Shown: positions 1 through 6,470 of the stretch, piece after piece
Layout of the letters: each line of letters starts with the position of its first letter
Position numbering within the stretch: the first letter of the stretch is position 1
Source of the DNA: an uncultured Oscillospiraceae bacterium
GTDB lineage: Bacteria > Bacillota > Clostridia > Oscillospirales > Oscillospiraceae
DNA: 10,158 nt
Assembly (NCBI GenBank): GCA_934515035.1
Contig: CAKSXP010000042.1
Coordinates: 1-10,158 of the forward strand
Direction: 5' to 3'
The notes under the pieces: generated by a model
What the model was told of the DNA's origin: nothing
Database searches by the model: none
The model's input: the letters and a program-made list of their open reading frames with translations, nothing else
Translations under genes and position numbers: made by a program

Positions 1-1981
1 GCATATAGTACCGGCCGTGCAGCGCAAGCAGATCCTCGTGGCTGCCCTTTTCGATTATTTCGCCGTGCTCGATGACCGCGATAGCCTTCGAGTTTCGCAC
101 CGTGGACAGTCTGTGCGCTATAACGAAAACCGTCTTGTTTTCCATAAGCGCGTCAAGGCCCTTTTCGATCAGCTTCTCGGTTCTGGTGTCGATGGAGCTG
201 GTAGCCTCGTCAAGTATCATAACAGGGTGCTTTGCAACCGCCGTTCTCGCGATCGCAAGCAACTGCCGCTGGCCCTGACTGAGGTTGCCGCCGTTTCCTG
301 TTATCCACGTGTTATATCCGTCCGGCAGACGGGAGATGAAGCCGTGCGCGTTTGCGCTCTTTGCCGCCTCGATGCACTCCTCGTCCGTTGCGTCAAGCTT
401 GCCGTAGCGGATGTTGTCCATAACGGTTCCCGTGAACAGGTTGGTGTCCTGAAGGACTATGCCAAGGCTGCGGCGGAGACCGGCCTTGTGGATATCCCTT
501 ATGTCGATACCGTCAAAGGCGATAGTTCCGCTGTCGATCTCATAGAATCGGTTTATCAGGTTCGTGATGGTCGTCTTGCCCGCGCCGGTGCTGCCGACGA
601 AGGCGATCTTCTGTCCCGGCTTTGCAAAAACCGATATGCCCTTGAGAACGGGCTTGCCGGGAACATAGCTGAAGTGAACGTCGTTCAGGCGGACGTCTCC
701 CCTGACCTCGCGGTATTCAACGCTGCCGTCGTCATTCGGGATCTTCCACGCCCATTTGCCCGTGCGCCGTCCGTCTCCGGTCTCGGTCAGCGCGCCGTCC
801 TCGCCGAGCACGGCGGTGACAAGCGTTACCCTGCCTTCGTCCGTCTCCGGGTCGGCGTCTATGATCGAGAATACGCGCTCCGCGCCGGCAACGGCGCTCA
901 TGAGGTTGACTATCTGGTTGGATATCATGTTCAGCGGCATCGATATCTGCCTTGTGTAGTTGAGGAAAACTCCGAGCGAGCCGATCGTGAATGTGCCGGT
1001 CATGACCATGGCACCGCCTATCGCCGCCGTCACCGCATAGCACAGGTTCATAAGCGCCCCGAGTATGGGCATCGGCATCATGCCGAGAAAGTTTGCCATT
1101 ATGGCGTTTTCGCGGTATTCCTCGTCCAGCCGGTCGAATTCGTCGATCGCGCGCTGCTCATAGTTAAAGGCCTTGACGACCTTCAGGCCGTCCGTCATCT
1201 CCTCGATATATCCGTTCATACGGCCAAGCGCAGCCTGCTGTTTTTTGAACATGATCTTGCTGAAGGAGCCAAGCTTGTTTACGACGACCATGGAGATCGC
1301 AACGACAATGAAGGTCACGATGCACAGCTTCCAGCTTATGACGAACATCAGTATCACAGTGCCGACAAACGTGATTATGCCGCTGAGTACCTGTGTCATG
1401 CCCTGCTCGAGCGCCATCTGGACGTTATCGGCATCGTTTGTGAAGCGGCTCATGATCTCGCCGTGGGTGTGTGCGTCAAAGAACGTGATCGGCAGATCCT
1501 GAAGCTTTGAAAACAGATCGCGGCGGATATTGCCGACAGCCCTCTGCGCGAGGTTTATAAGCGCACGGCTCTGGATATATGTCGCTGCGGCGGAGATAAG
1601 ATAAATGCCCAGCAGCTTGAGAAGCTGTATCCCGAGCGCGGTAAAGTCCTTTGTCTCCGCGGTTATCTGTGGAATTATGAAATCGTCGATTATCGGCTTC
1701 ATCAGATAGGAAGCGGCAAGCGACAGCACGGAGGCAAGGGCCATCAGCAGAAGTATGCCCACGAACAGCAGCTTGTTCCTGACGGCATATCCAAGTATGC
1801 GCAGCAGCGTTCCCTTAATATCCTTGGGCTTGCGGTAGTCTCTTCCCGGTCCGGGACCGCCGCGGTTCTTATAGAGTTCGTCGCTGTTGTCGTCGATCGT
1901 GTCCACCATGCTCCTGCTTATGCGCTTGAGGCACTTGAAGATATTGTCCTTCGGCACGACTCTTTCGGTCTCTTTAAGCAT
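1..1981 (-). CDS. ABC exporter half-transporter, catalytically competent subunit (3' end outside window)
   Basis: This is an ATP-driven export subunit with an N-terminal membrane domain and a C-terminal nucleotide-binding domain, likely pairing with the product of the gene just upstream. The frame stays open for 660 codons from the ATG at 1979-1981 to the window edge, so only the last few residues are missing. Visible motifs are Walker A GSTGAGKT at about residues 463-470, signature LSQGQ at 567-571 (canonical LSGGQ), Walker B ending in LDEAT with catalytic Glu592, and switch His623. A cytosolic N-terminal stretch of about 60 residues precedes the first membrane helix, and a linker insert containing Trp-Ala-Trp-Lys lies at about residues 410-413. 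The start overlaps the end of the upstream gene by 8 bases and has AGGAGG at 1994-1999. The family is clear; the exported substrate cannot be read from the sequence. Confidence 0.95.
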   Translation of the reverse strand, partial: MLKETERVVPKDNIFKCLKRISRSMVDTIDDNSDELYKNRGGPGPGRDYRKPKDIKGTLLRILGYAVRNKLLFVGILLLMALASVLSLAASYLMKPIIDDFIIPQITAETKDFTALGIQLLKLLGIYLISAAATYIQSRALINLAQRAVGNIRRDLFSKLQDLPITFFDAHTHGEIMSRFTNDADNVQMALEQGMTQVLSGIITFVGTVILMFVISWKLCIVTFIVVAISMVVVNKLGSFSKIMFKKQQAALGRMNGYIEEMTDGLKVVKAFNYEQRAIDEFDRLDEEYRENAIMANFLGMMPMPILGALMNLCYAVTAAIGGAMVMTGTFTIGSLGVFLNYTRQISMPLNMISNQIVNLMSAVAGAERVFSIIDADPETDEGRVTLVTAVLGEDGALTETGDGRRTGKWAWKIPNDDGSVEYREVRGDVRLNDVHFSYVPGKPVLKGISVFAKPGQKIAFVGSTGAGKTTITNLINRFYEIDSGTIAFDGIDIRDIHKAGLRRSLGIVLQDTNLFTGTVMDNIRYGKLDATDEECIEAAKSANAHGFISRLPDGYNTWITGNGGNLSQGQRQLLAIARTAVAKHPVMILDEATSSIDTRTEKLIEKGLDALMENKTVFVIAHRLSTVRNSKAIAVIEHGEIIEKGSHEDLLALHGRYYM

Positions 1982-3719
1982 TGCCAAGCACCCCCTCCTG
2001 CTGAGAATAATATATCTCCTGATACACCGGGCTGTTTTTCATAAGCTCGGCATGAGTTCCGATAGCTTCGATCCCGCCCTCATCAAGGACAATTATCTTA
2101 TCCGCAGAAACCACGGAGCTTATGCGCTGTGCGATGATAAACACCGTGCAGCGTCCCAGTTCGGCGTCAAACGACCCTCTGATGCGGGATTCCGTGTCGG
2201 AATCGACGGCGCTGGTAGAGTCATCCATTATGAGTATCGACGGATGCTTGATTATCGCGCGGGCAATGCACAGGCGCTGTTTCTGTCCGCCGGAAACATT
2301 GACGCCGCCCTGAAGGATGTCGGTGTCAAGTCCGTTGGGCATCGCCCTGACAAAGTCCTCCGCCTGGGCACAGCGGAGCGCCGCCCAGATCTCTTCGTCC
2401 GTCGCGTCCTCCTTACCCCAGCGCATGTTTTCACGTATGGAGCCGGAGAACAGCAGATTTTTCTGAAGCACCATTCCAATATGGTCGCGCAGATTCTCAA
2501 TGTCATAGTCGCGCACATCGACGCCGTCCACGAGCACCTGGCCGTCCATAACGTCATAGAAGCGCGGTATAAGGTTTACAAGCGAGGATTTGCCGCTGCC
2601 CGTTCCGCCGATGACGGCGACGGTCTCGCCGGGCTCCGCCTTGAAGCTTATATCGTGCAGCACCTTTTCTCCGGTTCCCGTTGCGGAATACTTGAAGCTG
2701 ACGCCGCGGAACTCGACTTCGCCGCGGCGCTCGTCCGTGGCGACGGACACGGGGTTTTCCTTCTCCTGGATGTCGGGAACGGCGTCCAGCACCTCCTGAA
2801 TACGGGTGGCGCAGGCCTGGGAGCGGGTGTACTGCATCATGACCATGGAGAACATCAGAATGCTGCCCATGATCTGGGCCATATAGGTTATTATGGCCAG
2901 CAGCTCGCCCTCGAGCAGGGTCCCGTAACCGACCATGCGTCCGCCGAACCAGTAGATCAGAATAGCGACGACGTTGATTATAACCGTCGTCACGGGGTTC
3001 ATAAGTATTATCTTGGACACGGCGCGGATATTCGCTTTTATAAGGTTATCATTCGCTTTTGCAAACTTTTTGCGTTCATAGTCGCCGCGGACAAAGGACT
3101 TGACAACGCGGATCGCTATCAGGTTTTCCTGTATGGTCGAGTTGAGGTCATCCAGCTTCTCCTGAACAAGCATGAACAGATGATGGACAACGCCCTGGAG
3201 AACGGCGATAAATCCCAGCAGCACGGGGATCGCGACAAGGTATATGATCGCAAGCTTCCAGCTGTAGCAGAAAACTATCACCAGCGCCACTATGAGCTGG
3301 CAGGGCGCCTGAAACAGAACGCGCAGTCCCATCTGCACCGCCATCTGGAGTGAGCGGACGTCGGATGTCGTCCTCGTTATCAGGGACGCGGCAGAGAATC
3401 TGTCAACGTCTGCAAACGAGAACTTCTGCATATGGTGGAACATTCTGACGCGAAGATTCGAACCGACGCCGTTTGACGCTGTTGCGGCATGATACGCGCT
3501 GGCGAAACTGCACACGGCGGAAACAAGCGTCAGCACGACCATCAGCACGCCGCACTGTAAAATATATCCCTTGTCGGAATTTTTGACTCCGATATCGACG
3601 ATGTTTGACATGATCGAGGGCAGTATCAGTCCGATTATGGTCTCGATCAATATCAGCGTCGGAGTCAATATGATGGATTTAATGTATCCTTTTGCGTTTT
3701 GAGTGATTAACTTCAGCAA
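1974..3719 (-). CDS. ABC exporter half-transporter, subunit with degenerate catalytic residues
   Basis: This 581-residue protein has the usual half-exporter layout: six expected membrane helices in about residues 1-310, then an ATP-binding domain. Walker A is at about 371-379 (GGTGSGKSS), the Q-loop Gln at 419 and a canonical-like signature VSGGQ at 475-479. Walker B reads IMDDST, so Asp500 replaces the catalytic Glu, and Gln531 replaces the switch-loop His. This pattern is known from the non-catalytic half of heterodimeric exporters such as TM287/TM288 and BmrC/BmrD, so I infer a heterodimer with the downstream gene product. The start is TTG at 3717-3719, chosen because AAGGAGG at 3727-3733 sits 7 bases upstream. 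The start overlaps the end of the marR-type gene by 7 bases. Family and pairing are well supported; drug export is likely, but substrates are unknown. Confidence 0.95.
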   Translation of the reverse strand: MLKLITQNAKGYIKSIILTPTLILIETIIGLILPSIMSNIVDIGVKNSDKGYILQCGVLMVVLTLVSAVCSFASAYHAATASNGVGSNLRVRMFHHMQKFSFADVDRFSAASLITRTTSDVRSLQMAVQMGLRVLFQAPCQLIVALVIVFCYSWKLAIIYLVAIPVLLGFIAVLQGVVHHLFMLVQEKLDDLNSTIQENLIAIRVVKSFVRGDYERKKFAKANDNLIKANIRAVSKIILMNPVTTVIINVVAILIYWFGGRMVGYGTLLEGELLAIITYMAQIMGSILMFSMVMMQYTRSQACATRIQEVLDAVPDIQEKENPVSVATDERRGEVEFRGVSFKYSATGTGEKVLHDISFKAEPGETVAVIGGTGSGKSSLVNLIPRFYDVMDGQVLVDGVDVRDYDIENLRDHIGMVLQKNLLFSGSIRENMRWGKEDATDEEIWAALRCAQAEDFVRAMPNGLDTDILQGGVNVSGGQKQRLCIARAIIKHPSILIMDDSTSAVDSDTESRIRGSFDAELGRCTVFIIAQRISSVVSADKIIVLDEGGIEAIGTHAELMKNSPVYQEIYYSQQEGVLGNA

Positions 3720-4204
3720 GTTGGGGCCTCCTTCTGCGCTTTGTTTGCACTTTCTGTGAGTTTTCTGAGGTTCTCTGTCATGCGCACGAAAAACGACGAA
3801 ATAAGCGCGATCTCATCGTCGGAAAATCCAAGGTACATTCCCTCATCGACCTTGTCAAGAGCCCGGCGGCAGCTCTTTGCGATCTCGCGGCCCTTGCCGG
3901 TTATCTCGATGCGGTTCTTTCTCATGTCCGACGCGTCCGAGAATTTTTTCACATAGCCCTGCCGTTCAAGCGACTTGATCGACATTGTGACCGTGGTCGG
4001 GGAAAGATTCAGCTCGTCGGCAAGATCCCGCTGAGTCGGATTGATACCATTGTCGCTCTGCGCCTCCAGAACGAACAACAGCAGAGGCTGGCCGATATTC
4101 AGGCCCTGTTCCATAAAGACCGAGGATGTCGCCAGTTCATGCATACGCTTCAGATCACGGTAAAGCCATTTCGGCTCTTTTGGATCGAAGTGACATTCAT
4201 GCAT
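3713..4204 (-). CDS. MarR-family transcriptional regulator
   Basis: This is a predicted dimeric winged-helix repressor, probably controlling its own operon, which continues into the two ABC exporter genes. The 163-residue protein has flanking helices for dimerisation, a helix-turn-helix at about residues 56-82 (TQRDLADELNLSPTTVTMSI) and a wing at about 85-102 with the family's acidic-Arg pattern (SDASDMRKNRIEITGKG). The start ATG at 4202-4204 is preceded by AAAGGGGG at 4217-4224. A longer reading from 4279 exists, but it would translate the candidate operator region and give an unusual N-terminus, so I rejected it. In this family ligand binding usually releases DNA and induces a neighbouring exporter; that role here is inferred from context. 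Confidence 0.93.
   Translation of the reverse strand: MHECHFDPKEPKWLYRDLKRMHELATSSVFMEQGLNIGQPLLLFVLEAQSDNGINPTQRDLADELNLSPTTVTMSIKSLERQGYVKKFSDASDMRKNRIEITGKGREIAKSCRRALDKVDEGMYLGFSDDEIALISSFFVRMTENLRKLTESANKAQKEAPTC
3727..3733 (-). promoter_or_regulatory. Ribosome binding site supporting the TTG start of the first ABC gene
   Basis: On the minus strand this reads AAGGAGG, a full Shine-Dalgarno match 7 bases before TTG at 3717-3719. It lies inside the last codons of the regulator gene, so translation of the two is probably coupled. A CTG at 3714-3716 would also be in frame but is less likely. Confidence 0.75.
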
Positions 4205-4238
4205 TTTAAAATATTGCCCCCTTTCGGCAAAAAATAAA

Positions 4239-4280
4239 TTTGCACTAAAATATTTTGCACCTAAATTGTTCGCGTGCAAA
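4239..4280 (-). promoter_or_regulatory. Candidate operator: three copies of TTTGCAC / GTGCAAA
   Basis: Plus-strand TTTGCAC occurs at 4239-4245 and 4254-4260 as a direct repeat with a 15-base period. The inverse, GTGCAAA, is at 4274-4280 and forms an inverted repeat with the middle copy, with centres 20 bases apart (about two helical turns). The array lies between the predicted transcription start and the regulator's ribosome binding site, where a bound repressor would block transcription. That the MarR-type protein binds here is inference. Confidence 0.55.
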
Positions 4281-4284
4281 CGAC

Positions 4285-4320
4285 TTTTGTAATAATACTC
4301 CTTTTATAAAAAAATGTCAA
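4285..4320 (-). promoter_or_regulatory. Housekeeping (sigma-A type) promoter of the marR-ABC operon
   Basis: On the minus strand the -35 box TTGACA (4315-4320) is a perfect consensus. It is followed by a 17-base spacer and the -10 box TATTAT (4292-4297), one mismatch from TATAAT. The expected transcription start is near 4285, leaving a leader of about 80 bases before the regulator's ATG. This is the best promoter match in the window. Confidence 0.8.
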
Positions 4321-4380
4321 CAGTCATTTTTCAAATATCTGGACAGCGACGTCCCGGTCCAGCGCTTAAGATTTTGCATG

Positions 4381-4409
4381 GAATATTTGCCGCCGCTTCT
4401 CCGTATGAT
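4381..4409 (+). promoter_or_regulatory. Candidate sigma-E promoter for the spoIIIA operon
   Basis: GAATATT at 4381-4387 fits the sigma-E -35 consensus (KMATATT). Fourteen bases later CGTATGAT at 4402-4409 is a partial match (about 5 of 8) to the -10 consensus CATACAAT. Position and spacing fit transcription starting near 4416, just ahead of the ribosome binding site. Sigma-E control of spoIIIA in the mother cell is established in Bacillus subtilis; the assignment here rests on motif and context. Confidence 0.5.
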
Positions 4410-4422
4410 TCACTGAAGCGAA

Positions 4423-4428
4423 GGGAGG
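4423..4428 (+). promoter_or_regulatory. Ribosome binding site of spoIIIAA
   Basis: GGGAGG lies 10 bases before the TTG at 4439-4441 and 5 bases before an out-of-frame ATG at 4434-4436. The spacing favours TTG as the spoIIIAA start, and the ATG opens only a two-codon frame ending in TGA at 4440-4442. Confidence 0.65.
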
Positions 4429-4438
4429 CTGATATGGA

Positions 4439-5326
4439 TTGACACAGACTGGCTATACAGACGCGGCAGCGGTGCTTCCGGACGAGCTGAGATCGCGCGC
4501 AAAGCAGATGGAAAGGCAATGGTCGGGGCTTGCGGAAGAATTTCGCCTGCGCGCGGGGCGCGATGCTTCCGTGCTGCTGCCGGACGGCGAGCACACCATG
4601 CTCCCGAACCGCCCGGTCAGCGTTTCCGATCTGCACACCGTTCTCGAGAGGGCAACGGGTGCCTCTCTCCACTCGGCCTACGAAAACCTTCGTTCCGGCT
4701 TTGTCACAACCCGGACAGGCTGCCGCGTCGGCGTCTGCGGAAGCGCGGTGTGTCAGGGCGATTCGGTCAAAACCATAAGGGACTTCTCCTCGCTGTCCAT
4801 ACGCATCCCCCGCCAGTGCTTCGGCGCGGCGGACGGCGTATATGACAGGCTGCCGCACTCTCCGTTTCCCTCCGTGCTTCTCATTTCTCCGCCCGGCGGG
4901 GGCAAAACGACGCTCCTGCGCGAGCTGATACGCCGTCTGTCCGAGGACGGGCACCGGGTCTGTCTTGCCGATGAACGTGGCGAGGTCGCGGCTGTATGCG
5001 AGGGCGTGCCCCGGTTCGACGTAGGCCCCTGCACGGATGTGCTGACCGGAGGCATAAAGGCCGTGAGCGCCGTTATGCTCATACGCTCAATGTCCCCCCA
5101 GATACTCGCGCTGGACGAAATAACCGCGCCAGGGGATGTGGAAGCCTGCATCACGGCGGCAAACTGCGGCGTCGGCATTCTCGCCTCCGCGCACGCCTCG
5201 GCGCTGTCCGACCTCGGGACGAGGCCGCTTTACCGCCGTCTGCTCGAGCAGGGCATATTTACGCACGCGGTCATGATACATAACCGGGGACGCTCGCGCA
5301 CATATGACGTGGAGGCCCTCACATGA
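4439..5326 (+). CDS. spoIIIAA: Stage III sporulation protein AA, secretion-type ATPase
   Basis: SpoIIIAA is the cytoplasmic ATPase of the mother-cell side of the sporulation channel, related to type II and IV secretion ATPases. The 295-residue protein shows the family's N-terminal region (FRLRAGR at about 35-41, then SGFVTTRTGCRVGVCG at about 86-101), Walker A PPGGGKTT at 151-158, Walker B ILALDEIT at 222-229 with Asp226 and Glu227, and a conserved AHA at about 251-253. Length is close to the 307 residues of the Bacillus subtilis protein. The start is TTG at 4439; no ATG or GTG lies in frame upstream before a stop at 4430. It heads the operon, and its stop overlaps the next start as ATGA. An ATG 5 bases upstream is in another frame, so either the start is really TTG or one base differs from the ancestral frame. 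Confidence 0.95.
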   Translation: MTQTGYTDAAAVLPDELRSRAKQMERQWSGLAEEFRLRAGRDASVLLPDGEHTMLPNRPVSVSDLHTVLERATGASLHSAYENLRSGFVTTRTGCRVGVCGSAVCQGDSVKTIRDFSSLSIRIPRQCFGAADGVYDRLPHSPFPSVLLISPPGGGKTTLLRELIRRLSEDGHRVCLADERGEVAAVCEGVPRFDVGPCTDVLTGGIKAVSAVMLIRSMSPQILALDEITAPGDVEACITAANCGVGILASAHASALSDLGTRPLYRRLLEQGIFTHAVMIHNRGRSRTYDVEALT

Positions 5327-5826
5327 GGGGGCTGTGCGCGCTTGTGATCATAGTCTGTTCCTCGCTCTGCGGCGTCGGCAAGGTCCTGTCCCTGAAAAAC
5401 CGCACGGCACAGCTTGCGGATATTCTGACAGGCCTGGAGCTTATGAAAAGCGAGATCGGGCAGAGGCAGACGCCCATGCCGGAGCTTGCAAAAACGCTTT
5501 CGCAGAGCGCCGCCGGCATTTCGCGCGAGCTGTTTTCAAATCTCGATATGCTCATGCCCGTCATCGACACGCTCGGCTTTGCGGAAATATGGCGCAAGTC
5601 CGTTTCCGTCCTGCCTCTGAGAGACGAGGAGCGCGCGGCTCTGGAACGACTCGGAACGACGCTGGGGCGCTATGACGCGCAGTCACAGTGCCGCGAAATA
5701 GACGCCTGCATGACCCGCTTTGAGACCTTTGAACGCGCGGCCGCCGCCGAATACCGCAAAAACGGCAGATTGTATGCAGGTCTGGGGCTGACTCTTGGAT
5801 TCATGATCGCCGTGTTGGCAATATAG
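5323..5826 (+). CDS. spoIIIAB: Stage III sporulation protein AB
   Basis: This is a small membrane-anchored component of the sporulation channel, with a cytosolic helical domain resembling the type II secretion platform protein family. The 167-residue product has a hydrophobic segment at about residues 1-19, a helical middle and a second membrane segment at about 149-167. The motif LGRYDAQSQ at about 114-122 is typical of the family. Length matches the 171 residues in Bacillus subtilis. GGAGG at 5311-5315 precedes the ATG by 7 bases, and the ATGA overlap with spoIIIAA suggests translational coupling. In models it partners with SpoIIIAA. Unlike the other junctions, about 59 A+T-rich bases separate it from the next gene. 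Confidence 0.93.
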   Translation: MRGLCALVIIVCSSLCGVGKVLSLKNRTAQLADILTGLELMKSEIGQRQTPMPELAKTLSQSAAGISRELFSNLDMLMPVIDTLGFAEIWRKSVSVLPLRDEERAALERLGTTLGRYDAQSQCREIDACMTRFETFERAAAAEYRKNGRLYAGLGLTLGFMIAVLAI

Positions 5827-5885
5827 CTGTTATCTTTTTAAGATACCATTAATTCAACTATATCTGTTTTGTCGGAGAAAAAATC
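5827..5885 (+). other. A+T-rich gap between spoIIIAB and spoIIIAC with a small hairpin
   Basis: This is the only sizeable gap inside an otherwise packed operon. It contains a 6-bp stem with a 3-base loop (TATCTT/AAGATA, 5831-5845), too weak to act alone as a terminator and without a following T run. It ends with GGAG at 5874-5877, which serves spoIIIAC. GATACCAT at 5842-5849 matches 6 of 8 positions of a sigma-E -10 box, but its possible -35 partner (CAATATA, 5819-5825) is 16 bases away and imperfect. Confidence 0.45.
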
Positions 5886-6080
5886 ATGGAAGTTGATCTC
5901 GTTTTCAAAGTCGCGGCGATAGGCATACTTGTCGCCGTTCTGAACATCCTGCTCTCCCGGTCGGGCCGGGACGAGCAGGCCCTGATGGTAACGCTCGCCG
6001 GGCTCGTCTGCGTTCTGGTGATCGTTGTGCAGGAGATAAGCGACCTGTTTTCGCTTATCAAGTCGCTTTTCGGACTATGA
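5886..6080 (+). CDS. spoIIIAC: Stage III sporulation protein AC
   Basis: This 64-residue integral membrane protein is part of the mother-cell export-like platform. Two membrane helices are visible at about residues 5-24 and 34-50, joined by a polar loop with the family pattern SRSGRDEQALMVTLAGL. Length is close to the 68 residues of Bacillus subtilis. The ATG at 5886 has GGAG 8 bases upstream. Its stop is separated by 3 bases from the spoIIIAD start. The family is easily recognised despite the small size. Confidence 0.93.
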   Translation: MEVDLVFKVAAIGILVAVLNILLSRSGRDEQALMVTLAGLVCVLVIVVQEISDLFSLIKSLFGL

Positions 6081-6083
6081 GCC

Positions 6084-6470
6084 ATGGAGATTCTTACACG
6101 CGCGGCGGCCGTCGCCGCGGCCGGCTGCGTTCTTGCGCTGGTCATAAAAAAGAGCAATCCCGAGTTTTCCCTTCTGCTGTCCATCGTGCTCGCCGCGGGC
6201 GTGACGGCGCTGGCTTTTTCGCTGCTGGAAAACGTGATGGAGCTGATAGAGCTTGCCTGCTCGACCTCGGGCCTGAGCAGCGCCATCGTCTCTCCGGTGA
6301 TCAAGTGCATAGGGCTGGGCTGCATAACGAGGCTGGGCTGCGATCTCTGCAAGGACGCGGGACAATCCGCCGCGGCTTCCGCTCTGGAACTCGTGGGCTG
6401 TGCCGCCGCACTGTGCACGGCGCTGCCGCTTTTTCGCTCGCTCATCTCCATGATAGAGCGTATCGCCTGA
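6084..6470 (+). CDS. spoIIIAD: Stage III sporulation protein AD
   Basis: This 128-residue multi-pass membrane protein belongs to the SpoIIIAC/AD group and follows spoIIIAC directly. Hydrophobic segments lie at about residues 7-21, 28-47, 68-85 and 99-118. The stretch KKSNPEFSLLLSIVLAAG at about 22-39 is typical of the family and resembles the corresponding loop and helix of SpoIIIAC, as expected for related proteins. The Bacillus subtilis protein has 133 residues. No strong ribosome binding site is seen, so translation probably continues from spoIIIAC 3 bases upstream. Confidence 0.93.
   Translation: MEILTRAAAVAAAGCVLALVIKKSNPEFSLLLSIVLAAGVTALAFSLLENVMELIELACSTSGLSSAIVSPVIKCIGLGCITRLGCDLCKDAGQSAAASALELVGCAAALCTALPLFRSLISMIERIA

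Noticed and set aside
17..1510. Long plus-strand open frame of 497 codons opposite the partial ABC gene
   Set aside because: It is antisense to a gene with all ABC motifs in order, has no recognisable domain and is rich in Arg, His, Asp and Val as expected for a reverse-complement shadow of G+C-rich codons.
1887..3353. Long plus-strand open frame of 488 codons opposite the first ABC gene
   Set aside because: Same reason: antisense shadow, no domain, composition typical of a complement of coding sequence, no convincing ribosome binding site.
4205..4279. N-terminal extension of the MarR-type regulator from an ATG at 4279
   Set aside because: It would begin about 6 bases after the predicted transcription start, without a ribosome binding site, and would cover the repeat array. 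The ATG at 4202-4204 has a better site and gives a normal length.
4339..4362. Inverted repeat CTGGAC/GTCCAG between the divergent operons
   Set aside because: Only 6 bp with a 12-base loop and no T run; it could be chance in G+C-rich DNA. A partial resemblance to a SpoIIID site (GGACAG) was too weak to claim.
4331..4954. Minus-strand open frame of 207 codons over the spoIIIAA start
   Set aside because: It is antisense to spoIIIAA, has no recognisable motif and would read through the sigma-E promoter region.
6077..6412. Upstream 112 codons of the spoIIIAE open frame
   Set aside because: They run inside spoIIIAD in another frame, are arginine and glycine-rich, and lie before a clear signal-peptide-like segment.
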